Source of the DNA: Tannerellaceae bacterium | GTDB lineage: Bacteria > Bacteroidota > Bacteroidia > Bacteroidales > Tannerellaceae | DNA: 42,444 nt | Assembly (NCBI GenBank): GCA_021201565.1 | Contig: JAJQES010000114.1 | Coordinates: 1 to 42,444, forward strand | Reading direction: 5' to 3' | Part shown: positions 18,059-26,659 of the stretch, in pieces | Layout: each line of letters starts with the position of its first letter | Numbering within the stretch: the stretch's first letter is position 1 | Translations under genes and position numbers: made by a program | Notes under the pieces: generated by a model | Database searches by the model: none | What the model was told of the DNA's origin: nothing | Seen by the model: the letters and a program-made list of their open reading frames with translations, nothing else

Positions 18059-19696
18059 TTATGATTTGCGTTCCAGTTCCCGGAGGTTTTCCATCTTTTT
18101 GCGTTGCAGGAATTCGTAGATGCCTTCGAGGTGTTCCACTACTTTGCCGCCGCCGAACTCATACACTTTGGTCACCAGGCCATCCAGGAAGTCCCGGTCG
18201 TGGGAGACTACGATCAGGGTCCCGTCAAAATCCTGTAGTGCCTGTTTCAGGATATCTTTTGTTTTCATATCCAGGTGATTGGTCGGCTCATCGAGGATCA
18301 GCAGATTCATCGGTTCCAGTAACAGTTTGATCATGGCCAGACGGGTCCGTTCACCTCCGGAAAGCACTTTCACTTTCTTGGTGGAGTTCTCGCCCCCAAA
18401 CATAAAGGCACCCAGCAGGTCCTTGATCCTGTTCCGGATATCCCCTTTCGCCACATCATCAATGGTCTGGAACACAGTCAGGTTTTCATCCAGCATGGAA
18501 GCCTGGTTCTGGGCAAAATAGCCGATCATCACATTGTGGCCGATCGTCAGGGTTCCTGTATGGTCAATCTCTTTCATGATACACTTCACAAGTGTTGATT
18601 TCCCTTCCCCGTTTTTACCTACAAAAGCAATCTTATCCCCCCGCTCAATCGTCAGGTTCGCATGGCTGAATACCGGTTTGTCTCCATACGTTTTCCCAAC
18701 TCCTTCAATCAGTACCGGATAAGTACCCGAACGGGGCGCCGGGGGGAATTTCAGGCGCAGGGCAGAGGTATCCTCTTCGTCCACCTCCAGGATGTCCAGT
18801 TTTTCCAGCATCTTTACCCGGCTCTGTACCTGTAGTGTTTTAGAGTAAGTCCCCTTGAAGCGTTCGATAAACTCCTTTGTTTCCGCGATCATCTTCTGCT
18901 GTTCGTCAAACGCCTTTTGCTGTTGTTCCCGGCGTTCTTTCCGTAGTTGCAGGTACGTACTGTAATTCACTTTATAGTCGTAGATCCGGCCCATGGTCAC
19001 TTCGATGGTCCGGGTCGTGATCCGGTCCACAAAGGCCCGGTCGTGGCTGATCACCACTACTGCCTGTCCGTTGTCAATCAGGAAATCTTCCAGCCATTGG
19101 ATGGACTCAATATCCAGGTGGTTGGTCGGTTCGTCGAGCAGCAAAACATCCGGCTTCTTCAACAGCAGTTTAGCCAGTTCAATCCGCATCCGCCATCCAC
19201 CGCTGAATTCACTGGTTTGCCGGTGAAAGTCCTCCCGTTTGAATCCGAGTCCCAACAGTGTCTTTTCAATGTCCGCGTCATAATTGATCTCTTCAATCGA
19301 ATAAAACTTTTCACTCAGGGTAGAGACACGCTCGATCAGTTCGTAGTAACTTTCCGAATCGTAATCCGTTCGCGTTTCCAGTTCCTGGTTGATCGCTTCG
19401 ATCTCCGCCTCCATGGCATGCAGGTGGGCGAAGGCCTGGGCCGTCTCTTCAAACACCGTCCGGCCGTCCTCCGTCATCAGATGCTGGGGAAGGTAGGCAA
19501 TCACCGTGTCTTTTGGCGCGGATACTTTCCCACGGGTAGCCTCCCGTGTACCTGCCAGAATCTTGAGCAGAGTTGATTTACCGGCACCGTTCTTTCCCAT
19601 CAGGGCAATCCGGTCCTTTTCATTAATCACAAAAGATATATCGGAAAACAGCGCACTGCCGCCAAATTCCACCGTTAATCCATCAACTGAAATCAT
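18059..19696 (-). CDS. ABC-F family ATPase
   Basis: Two ABC modules: GKNGAGKSTLLKIL...FSGGWRMRIELAKLLLKKPDVLLLDEPTNHLD and GKNGEGKSTLVKCI...LSGGERTRLAMIKLLLEPMNLLILDEPTNHLD; no TM segments. Confidence 0.95.
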   Translation of the reverse strand: MISVDGLTVEFGGSALFSDISFVINEKDRIALMGKNGAGKSTLLKILAGTREATRGKVSAPKDTVIAYLPQHLMTEDGRTVFEETAQAFAHLHAMEAEIEAINQELETRTDYDSESYYELIERVSTLSEKFYSIEEINYDADIEKTLLGLGFKREDFHRQTSEFSGGWRMRIELAKLLLKKPDVLLLDEPTNHLDIESIQWLEDFLIDNGQAVVVISHDRAFVDRITTRTIEVTMGRIYDYKVNYSTYLQLRKERREQQQKAFDEQQKMIAETKEFIERFKGTYSKTLQVQSRVKMLEKLDILEVDEEDTSALRLKFPPAPRSGTYPVLIEGVGKTYGDKPVFSHANLTIERGDKIAFVGKNGEGKSTLVKCIMKEIDHTGTLTIGHNVMIGYFAQNQASMLDENLTVFQTIDDVAKGDIRNRIKDLLGAFMFGGENSTKKVKVLSGGERTRLAMIKLLLEPMNLLILDEPTNHLDMKTKDILKQALQDFDGTLIVVSHDRDFLDGLVTKVYEFGGGKVVEHLEGIYEFLQRKKMENLRELERKS

Positions 19697-19700
19697 TTTT

Positions 19701-20031
19701 TTAAGAAGTTAGAAGTTAGAAGTTAAGAAGTCAGGAAGTTAAGAAAATACTTTTTTTCCTGGACGGAGGCTCTTGGACGGAGGGGATTTGTAATCCCCGA
19801 CTAATGACCTTCCGGATCTGTGATCCGGGAACGAATGGATTGCAAATCCATATACATACCAGTCGGGGATTACAAATCCCCTCCATCCAGTGTATTCCCT
19901 CCATCCAGTCTCCCTTCCGTCCGGTAAATCCCTTTATCCAGGTAAGCCGGGAGTTCCTTTGTCCGGGATCTTTTTATTCTTAACTTCTAAGGAGCGAAGC
20001 GACTGATAACTTCCTGACTTCTTAACTTCTC
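19701..20031. repeat. nested intergenic element: AGAAGTT-arm hairpin enclosing a four-palindrome element (family A, copy A4, 19760-19889)
   Basis: Left arm agaagttaagaagtcaggaagttaagaa (to 19745); right arm ttcttaacttct[aaggagcgaagcgactga]taacttcctgacttcttaacttct. Inside: tggacggaggggatttgtaatccccgact ... agtcggggattacaaatcccctccatcca. Confidence 0.85.
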
Positions 20032-20037
20032 AATAAA

Positions 20038-20988
20038 TTAATATATTTCCTTCGCTACCTTGTACACGCTGTCGGTAGCCATCAGGGTGTAAAAGTGGAT
20101 GCTGGGTACGCCGTGGGCGATCAGTTCTTTGCACTGGGCAATGCACCATTCCAGTCCCACCGCTTTTGCCTCTTCATCGGTTTTACACGCACGGAGTTCT
20201 GTTGCTAATACTTCCGGAATGTCCGAACGGAAAATACGGGGCAGCACGGTCAACTGGTTCCTGAACACAATCGGTTTGATGCCCGGAATGATCGGAACGG
20301 TAATTCCTTCGGCCCGGCAACGTTCCACGAATGAGTAATATTTTTCGTTGTCAAAGAACATCTGTGTTACCAGGTAATCCGCACCGTTCTTTACTTTCTC
20401 TTTCAGGAAATGAATATCTGAATCCAGGTTCGGGGCCTCTTCGTGTTTCTCCGGATAACAGGCCATCCCATACGAGAAGGGAGTTTCGTTTGCTTCAAAT
20501 GTAGAGCCGTCCAGGCTAATCCCTTTATTGAAATCATTCACCTGCTTCTGCAACTCCGTCGCGTAGTCATGATAGAGTGCCGGATCCTGACCCGGTTCCA
20601 GGCTTTTCACATCTCCCCGGAGCAATAACAGGTCATGTACTCCCAGAAAGTTCAGGTCAATCAGGGCATACTCCGTCTCCTCTTTGGTAAACCCTTTGCA
20701 AATAATATGCGGGACCGCCGTGATGTCATATTTGTTCTGGATCGCGGAAGCGATCGCTACTGACCCCGGGCGTTTCCGGAGATTCACTTTCTTATAGGTA
20801 CCATCCGGCTGGGCTTTGTAAATAAACTCACTGTGATGGGAGGTGATATTGATATACTTCGGGTCAAATTCCCGCAGTTTATCAATCACATTATACACCC
20901 GCTGAATGCTATTCCCCTTCAACGGAGGAAGGATTTCAAACGAAAAAGCAGTTTGTTTGCTATTTTTTATCAGATCAATAACGCGCAT
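20038..20988 (-). CDS. metF: methylenetetrahydrofolate reductase
   Basis: FSFEILPPLKGN, YINITSHHS, GVHDLLLLRGD, GADYLVTQMFFDNEKYYSFVERCR, IPIIPGIKPI. Confidence 0.95.
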   Translation of the reverse strand: MRVIDLIKNSKQTAFSFEILPPLKGNSIQRVYNVIDKLREFDPKYINITSHHSEFIYKAQPDGTYKKVNLRKRPGSVAIASAIQNKYDITAVPHIICKGFTKEETEYALIDLNFLGVHDLLLLRGDVKSLEPGQDPALYHDYATELQKQVNDFNKGISLDGSTFEANETPFSYGMACYPEKHEEAPNLDSDIHFLKEKVKNGADYLVTQMFFDNEKYYSFVERCRAEGITVPIIPGIKPIVFRNQLTVLPRIFRSDIPEVLATELRACKTDEEAKAVGLEWCIAQCKELIAHGVPSIHFYTLMATDSVYKVAKEIY

Positions 20989-21003
20989 CATTGTTAAAAT
21001 TTT

Positions 21004-21110
21004 GGTAGTTAGTAGTTGGTAGCTGGTAGTTAGTAGAAAGAATTCGGAAGAAAACCCTGTGTAAAAGGTTTGAAAGACTACTAACTACCAACTACCAACT
21101 ACTAACTACT
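21004..21110. repeat. 33-nt-arm inverted repeat built of TAGTAGTTGG micro-repeats
   Basis: ggtagttagtagttggtagctggtagttagtag (21004-21036) against ctactaactaccaactaccaactactaactact (21078-21110); 31 of 33 positions complementary. Confidence 0.92.
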
Positions 21111-21201
21111 CATTATTCCCTTCTTTTTTGTGTGCAAATGTAACAATTATACCCCAAAATAGCTTATTTTTGCAAGTATAATCTTATAACGACGAATCTA
21201 T

Positions 21202-22221
21202 ATGGAAAATATGAACTGGTCCGACCTGACATTTGGTTATATAAAAACGGACTATAATGTAAGATGCTACTATCGTGACGGGAAATGGGGAGAGTTAGAA
21301 GTAAGTTCTTCTGAAATACTGAATCTGCATATGGCTGCCACCTGTCTCCATTACGGACAGGAAGCATTTGAAGGACTGAAAGCGTTCCGGGGAAAAGATG
21401 GCAAGGTCCGGGTGTTCCGTATGGATGAAAATGCCAAACGGATGCAGGCTTCCAGCCGTGGCCTGCTGATGGCTGAACTGCCTGTGGAGAAGTTTGAAGA
21501 AGCTGTGCGTAAAGCCGTACGCCTCAATGAACGTTTTATTCCTCCCTACGAAAGCGGTTCCTCCCTTTATATTCGTCCGTTATTGATTGGTACAGGTGCC
21601 CAGGTAGGGGTAAAGCCGGCAGATGAGTATCTGTTTCTGGTATTTGTGACCCCGGTAGGCCCTTATTTCAAAGAAGGGTTTAAACCGACTCCGGTATGTA
21701 TCATGCGGGAGTATGACCGGGCCGCTCCTCATGGAACCGGGAATATCAAAGCCGGAGGAAACTACGGTGCCAGCCTGGTGGCCGGAAATAAAGCGAAAGA
21801 AGCCGGATATAGTGCTGTGCTTTACCTGGACCCGAGAGAGAAAAAATACCTTGATGAATGCGGGCCTGCCAATTTCTTCGGGATCAAAGATAATTGTTAT
21901 ATCACTCCCCAGTCTACTTCTATCCTGCCTTCCATCACCAACATGAGCCTGATGCAACTGGCAGAAGATATGGGACTGACTGTTGAGCGTCGCTCTGTGC
22001 CGGTGGAGGAATTAGCGACTTTCGAGGAAGCTGCCGAATGTGGTACTGCCGCTGTGATCGCGCCTCTTTCCCGTATTGACGACCTGGACGAAAACAAATC
22101 GTATGTTTATTCTACGGATGGTAAACCGGGTCCGGTGTGCGAAAAGCTCTACAAGAAGCTAAGAGGTATCCAGTATGGCGACGAGCCCGACACCCACGGT
22201 TGGGTACAGGTTGTTTTGTAA
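21202..22221 (+). CDS. ilvE: branched-chain amino acid aminotransferase
   Basis: NLHMAATCLHYGQEAFEGLKAFRGKDGKVRVFRMDENAKRM, GNIKAGGNYGASL, YLDECGPANFFGI. Confidence 0.95.
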   Translation: MENMNWSDLTFGYIKTDYNVRCYYRDGKWGELEVSSSEILNLHMAATCLHYGQEAFEGLKAFRGKDGKVRVFRMDENAKRMQASSRGLLMAELPVEKFEEAVRKAVRLNERFIPPYESGSSLYIRPLLIGTGAQVGVKPADEYLFLVFVTPVGPYFKEGFKPTPVCIMREYDRAAPHGTGNIKAGGNYGASLVAGNKAKEAGYSAVLYLDPREKKYLDECGPANFFGIKDNCYITPQSTSILPSITNMSLMQLAEDMGLTVERRSVPVEELATFEEAAECGTAAVIAPLSRIDDLDENKSYVYSTDGKPGPVCEKLYKKLRGIQYGDEPDTHGWVQVVL

Positions 22222-22264
22222 AGGCCTCTTCCAACCTCCCTCCCCGGATCACAGATCATAGGTC

Positions 22265-22500
22265 AAACCCCTATTTAAGTCCCGTAGGGACATCCCATGT
22301 TAGCCCAGGGCAACGCCCTGGGTCTGAATCTGTTGTCTCTGTTGAGTCCTGAAGGGACGGCATAAATTACGATCTATTTATCTGTTGCTATTTTATTATG
22401 CCGTGCTTACATCACTCCTTTCCTCTTATCATCTATTACCCAGGGCGTTGCCCTGGGCTGGGATAGGGCGTCCCTCCGGGACTTAGAGGTGTTTGATGTG
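22265..22500. repeat. cluster of two-hairpin elements (family D)
   Basis: agtcccgtagggacatcccatgttagcccagggcaacgccctggg (reverse orientation), agtcctgaagggacggcataaa, and cccagggcgttgccctgggctgggatagggcgtccctccgggacttagagg (forward). Confidence 0.8.
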
Positions 22501-22885
22501 TGATTCCAAAAATAAATAAATACCGAATAAACCGGGACGTATGTGTTAGTAAAGGGGAGGCAGATGCGTTTCCTGTTGGATTTTAATGAGAACGGGCCTG
22601 AATTGACTGAACAGATCTACGAGGAATACCTGGCACTTGAAGACGTAAGCTACCGGATCGTATGCCTCAGTGAGCCGTTCCAGTTCCTATTTCACTTCGC
22701 GCCTGAGATATGTCTTTTCTCTTATACTCTTTTTGCTGCCGCCCGGTAGTTTTTTATACCCAGGATACCTCTGTCAGGAGATGGAAACCTATTGGAGAAC
22801 AGGAGAAAATCTACTGACATCTTTTGTTTCCGCCCTTATCGTTTGAGCTGAGCCTCCAGCCTGAGCAATCAGGGGAACATACTCA

Positions 22886-22997
22886 CCCGCGGTGTCATTC
22901 TCCACGGTGTTGCTATTCCACGGTGTTGCTATCCCACGGTGGCGTTCACTTCGTTCACTCTGCCGTGGGCTATCATAGGCTGCCCCTTTCAGGGGCG
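22886..22997. repeat. two-hairpin element (family D) with amplified left arm
   Basis: cccgcgg / tccacgg / tccacgg / cccacgg at 22886, 22901, 22917, 22933, then gccgtgggctatcataggctgcccctttcaggggc. Confidence 0.8.
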
Positions 22998-23164
22998 ACA
23001 ACAGCAGATAATTACCTTGAACCTACTGACCGGGCAGGCCTCCCGGGAGAAAGTGAGTATGTGAATTCCTGAAAGGGCTGTATATGGAACTTCCCGGTTT
23101 GCTGTTTATATGAGGTAACAATCGCCGGTTATTGTGCGGTCCCCAATCAGGTTGGGGATTTTGT

Positions 23165-24334
23165 TCAGAGGTCTAATAGCTGGTTTATTTCCGGGAGGAG
23201 GGCCAACGGGTGGTTGCGCTCGATGATGGTGCCTTCCGGGGAGATCACGATGGTGTGGGGAACGCCGTCTACGGCATACAGTTCGGGAACGGAGGGGGTA
23301 CCTTCATCCAGCAATTGCAGCCAGGGCAGCCCGTCCTCTTCCACGGCGCGCCTCCAGTTGTCCGGATGTTGTTCCCAGCAGGCAATGCCTATCATCACAA
23401 TATTTTCGTTGTCTTTGATTTCCTGGTAGAACTCTTTGAGTTGGGGCGATACTTCCCGGCAGGGAGCGCACCACGATCCCCAGAAATCCAGGATCACATA
23501 CTTCCCTTTCAGGTCGGATAGTTTCACCCGGCCGCCTTCCAGGGAGGGCAGGTCAAACGCAGGTGCTTTTCCACCCGGGCGGGTACTCCGGATCCGGTCC
23601 ATCATACGTCTTAACATCTGTCCGGCAGGTGACGCATGTACTTCGGGGGTAAGGGCCAGAAACCGTTTTTCATATTCTTCCCAGTCCTCCTGCAGGTCAT
23701 AATCATATTGCATCAATACAGCTGAGTAGGCCATATCCGGATGGTTACGGGCGAACTCATTTTGCAACGGGATCATCTGCATGAACATCTGTTCCACCTC
23801 ATCCATTAGCCGCATCCCTTCTTCTCTCAGCTTTTCATCTCCGGTGAGTCCTGCCAGTTGCAGCATATCAACCGCCCGTTCCTGCATGGGGCCACCGATC
23901 CAAATGATCCGGTTTATCTCCTGCATATCCGGGTGGTCATACAATCCCCCGGTTGCCTGCAGGTAATACCATTCGTCCACTTTCCCGGTCAGCGCCAGGT
24001 TGTCATATCCTTCCAGGAAAAGATAATAAGTCTGCATCTCTGCCTCTTTATCCTCCGGGTCAAACGGGCCGCCCTGTGGCAGGTGATACAGTAACGCGGT
24101 GGTTCCTGTCTGGCTGGTGGAGAGACGGAACTCCTTCTCTTTCGTGACCGTCATACTGTCCAGTATTATCTTTTCTGAGGTAACGGGGTCCTCCATGACC
24201 AACACAATTTTACTTACGGGATATACCCCTTCCACCTGCCCGGTTATCCGGTTCACCTGTTTGCCGGGCTGGCACCCCGAACAAACCAACACCGAAACGG
24301 CAAAGATCAAAAATAGATGTTTCATATTTTCCAC
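23165..24334 (-). CDS. TlpA-like thioredoxin-fold lipoprotein (DUF4369-type N-terminus)
   Basis: Lipobox VLVCSGC; GKAPAFDLPSLEGGRVKLSDLKGKYVILDFWGSWCAPCREVSPQLKEFYQ. Confidence 0.9.
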   Translation of the reverse strand: MENMKHLFLIFAVSVLVCSGCQPGKQVNRITGQVEGVYPVSKIVLVMEDPVTSEKIILDSMTVTKEKEFRLSTSQTGTTALLYHLPQGGPFDPEDKEAEMQTYYLFLEGYDNLALTGKVDEWYYLQATGGLYDHPDMQEINRIIWIGGPMQERAVDMLQLAGLTGDEKLREEGMRLMDEVEQMFMQMIPLQNEFARNHPDMAYSAVLMQYDYDLQEDWEEYEKRFLALTPEVHASPAGQMLRRMMDRIRSTRPGGKAPAFDLPSLEGGRVKLSDLKGKYVILDFWGSWCAPCREVSPQLKEFYQEIKDNENIVMIGIACWEQHPDNWRRAVEEDGLPWLQLLDEGTPSVPELYAVDGVPHTIVISPEGTIIERNHPLALLPEINQLLDL

Positions 24335-25489
24335 TTACATATTAATTACTTGTTTCACTTCAGGAAGCAACGCCAGCGGATGGTCCCGTTTCAGGATAAT
24401 TCCTTCCGGCGAGATGAGGATGGCATGAGGGACACTGGTGATCACGTAATTTTCTGTTACCAGCCGGGTCGCGTCCAGCAATTGCAGCCAGGGCAGCCCA
24501 TCCTCTTCAATGGCCTGCCGCCAGTTATCCGCGTTTTGTTCCCAGCAACCGATGCCCACGATCACGATGTTTTCCCTGTCTTTTACCTCTTCATAGAATT
24601 CGATCAACTTCGGCGCGGCTGCCCGGCAGGGACCACACCATGAGCCCCAGAAATCCAGCAGTACATATTTGCCCTTCATATCCGACAGTTTCACCTGGTT
24701 GCCCTCCAGCGAAGCCAGTTCAAATTCCGGTGCTTTTCCGCTTACCCCGGTACCCCGTACCCTGTCAATGAAGAGTTGCACCTCTTGTCCGGCCAGCGAT
24801 TCGCGAACCTCCGGGTGGAGTGCCAGGAAAAGCTTTTCATATTCCTCCATATTTTGTTGTACTCCTCCTTCCTGCCGCAGCAACCAGGCTGAAGAAGCCA
24901 ACTCCGGATGTGCCGCTATAAACTCTCTTTGCAGGGAAGGCAGAGGCTCATACAGCGCTCGTGCCTGTGTAATGATTTCCTGCATTTCCCGGCGCATATC
25001 CAGATCTCCGGTCTGCTGTACTTCCCCGCTCAGGTATTGGATCTGTTGTTGTAACCGGAACCCTTCCCGGTGAATGTGGTTCATCTGCCGGATATCCGGT
25101 AATGTGTACAGGCCTCCTTGTACCTCTGCCAGAAACAGGTTCCCGGCCTCTCCTTTCAACGTCAGGAAGTCATATCCTTCCAGGAAAATCATCAGGCTGT
25201 TGCGTCCCGGTTTCAGGTTTTCCAACGCCGTATCTTCCCCTGCTTTCACATAATAAAGGGTAGCGGCTGTTCCCGTTGCCTCTGTTTCCAGGAGGAACTC
25301 CCCCTCTCCGGTAATCCGGGTCTGGTCCAGCAGGATTCTTTCTGAAGTCTGCGGGTCTGTCCGGACCAGCAGGACCAGGCCACCGGGAGCCGCTCCTTCT
25401 ATCTTTCCGTAAATCACATTGGTTGTTTGTTTATGAGTACAGGACAGGAGGCTTAACAACAGGAAAAGGAAAACAGCCGGCTTTTTCAT
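24335..25489 (-). CDS. TlpA-like thioredoxin-fold lipoprotein, tandem paralog
   Basis: Lipobox LLSLLSC; GKAPEFELASLEGNQVKLSDMKGKYVLLDFWGSWCGPCRAAAPKLIEFYEE. Confidence 0.9.
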   Translation of the reverse strand: MKKPAVFLFLLLSLLSCTHKQTTNVIYGKIEGAAPGGLVLLVRTDPQTSERILLDQTRITGEGEFLLETEATGTAATLYYVKAGEDTALENLKPGRNSLMIFLEGYDFLTLKGEAGNLFLAEVQGGLYTLPDIRQMNHIHREGFRLQQQIQYLSGEVQQTGDLDMRREMQEIITQARALYEPLPSLQREFIAAHPELASSAWLLRQEGGVQQNMEEYEKLFLALHPEVRESLAGQEVQLFIDRVRGTGVSGKAPEFELASLEGNQVKLSDMKGKYVLLDFWGSWCGPCRAAAPKLIEFYEEVKDRENIVIVGIGCWEQNADNWRQAIEEDGLPWLQLLDATRLVTENYVITSVPHAILISPEGIILKRDHPLALLPEVKQVINM

Positions 25490-25574
25490 GCGAATCTCTT
25501 ATTTAGTGTTCCGGCAAATCTACTTATTATTTTTATGATTCTATGCCCGGATGCGTAGTTTTTGGATAGAATGT

Positions 25575-25682
25575 TTGTGCCGGGCTTTTAGCCCGGAAAG
25601 AGAGGGGTGGTATTCTAACCCGGGGTGCCGTTCGCTTTGCTCCCTCTGCCCCGGGCTATAATAAGCTGCCCTTGCCAGGGCG
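25575..25682. repeat. two-hairpin element (family D)
   Basis: cccggggtgccgttcgctttgctccctctgccccgggctataataagctgcccttgccagggc; same scaffold as 22933-22996. Confidence 0.8.
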
Positions 25683-25749
25683 ACAGGGAGAATTGAATAC
25701 CTATCCATTTCCGTGCCTAATAGACTTCCTCTGGCTTGTACAAAATGCC

Positions 25750-25826
25750 TTACTGGCGCGGAATTCCGTTTCCGTGCCTAATCTATCCCGGCATTAGGGT
25801 ACGGATTTGAAAATTCGCGCCAGCAG
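25750..25826. repeat. palindromic element family C
   Basis: actggcgcggaattccg...ggatttgaaaattcgcgccagc. Confidence 0.6.
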
Positions 25827-25906
25827 GTCCGGTAGGTATCATCTGGGGGCAAGCCGGATGGTTTTGGGTATTTATAGTTACCTTTGTGAAAATAAGAAGG
25901 GACATT

Positions 25907-26659
25907 ATGAAAGAGAATAAATATGATCAGGAGGCCTTTTTTAGTCAATACAGCCGGATGACGCGTTCGGTGGAAGGGCTCAAAGGGGCCGGGGAGTGGC
26001 ACGAATTCCGGAAACTGCTTCCTGCTTTTGACGGGAAACGGGTGCTGGACCTGGGATGTGGTTTCGGATGGCATTGTGGCTATGCGGTTGAACAGGGAGC
26101 GAGTGCGGTCACGGGTATTGACCTGTCCCGCAACATGCTGGAAGAAGCTGCCCGGCGTAACCCGTCGCCCTATATTACGTATGAGTGTGTGGCGGTCGAA
26201 GAGTATGCTTATCCGGCGGAGGCTTTTGACATCGTGCTCAGTTCGCTGGCGCTGCATTATGTAAGTTCTTTCGCAGCCGTCTGTGAACAGGTGTACCGCA
26301 CCCTTGTTCCCGGCGGGCATTTTGTCTTTTCCGTTGAACATCCGGTCTTTACGGCCTACGGTAACCAGGACTGGTTTTATGATGAACAGGGGAATAAACT
26401 CCATTGGCCGGTGGACCGTTATTTTACGGAGGGGAAACGGACGGCTGTCTTCCTGGGAGAGGAGGTGACAAAGTATCATAACACGCTTACTACTTATCTG
26501 AATGAACTGGTGAAAGCGGGTTTCCGGATTACCGGAGTGGTGGAGCCTCAGCCGGACCCGGCTCTCCTGGACCGGATGCCGGGGATGCGTGACGAATTGC
26601 GCCGCCCCATGATGTTATTGGTGTCGGCTGTTAAGCCCCCCAGCGTTGCTGGGGGCTAA
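25907..26659 (+). CDS. class I SAM-dependent methyltransferase
   Basis: VLDLGCGFGWHCGYAVEQGASAVTGIDLSRNML, FDIVLSSLALHYV, LVPGGHFVFSVEHP. Terminal residues PPSVAGG lie in a family D hairpin. Confidence 0.92.
   Translation: MKENKYDQEAFFSQYSRMTRSVEGLKGAGEWHEFRKLLPAFDGKRVLDLGCGFGWHCGYAVEQGASAVTGIDLSRNMLEEAARRNPSPYITYECVAVEEYAYPAEAFDIVLSSLALHYVSSFAAVCEQVYRTLVPGGHFVFSVEHPVFTAYGNQDWFYDEQGNKLHWPVDRYFTEGKRTAVFLGEEVTKYHNTLTTYLNELVKAGFRITGVVEPQPDPALLDRMPGMRDELRRPMMLLVSAVKPPSVAGG

Noticed and set aside
18947-19576. 209-aa plus-strand ORF
   Set aside because: Antisense to the ABC-F gene; shadow ORF.
20989-21201. SAM or cobalamin riboswitch upstream of metF
   Set aside because: The region is dominated by the micro-repeat hairpin; no recognisable riboswitch core seen by eye.
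22543-22749. 68-aa ORF MLVKGRQMRFLLDF...
   Set aside because: Opens in the same 47-nt repeat as 128-388; no family recognised. Could be a gene remnant but not supportable as a CDS.
22265-23000. CRISPR array
   Set aside because: Repeats are few, palindromic, irregularly spaced and in both orientations; no cas genes.
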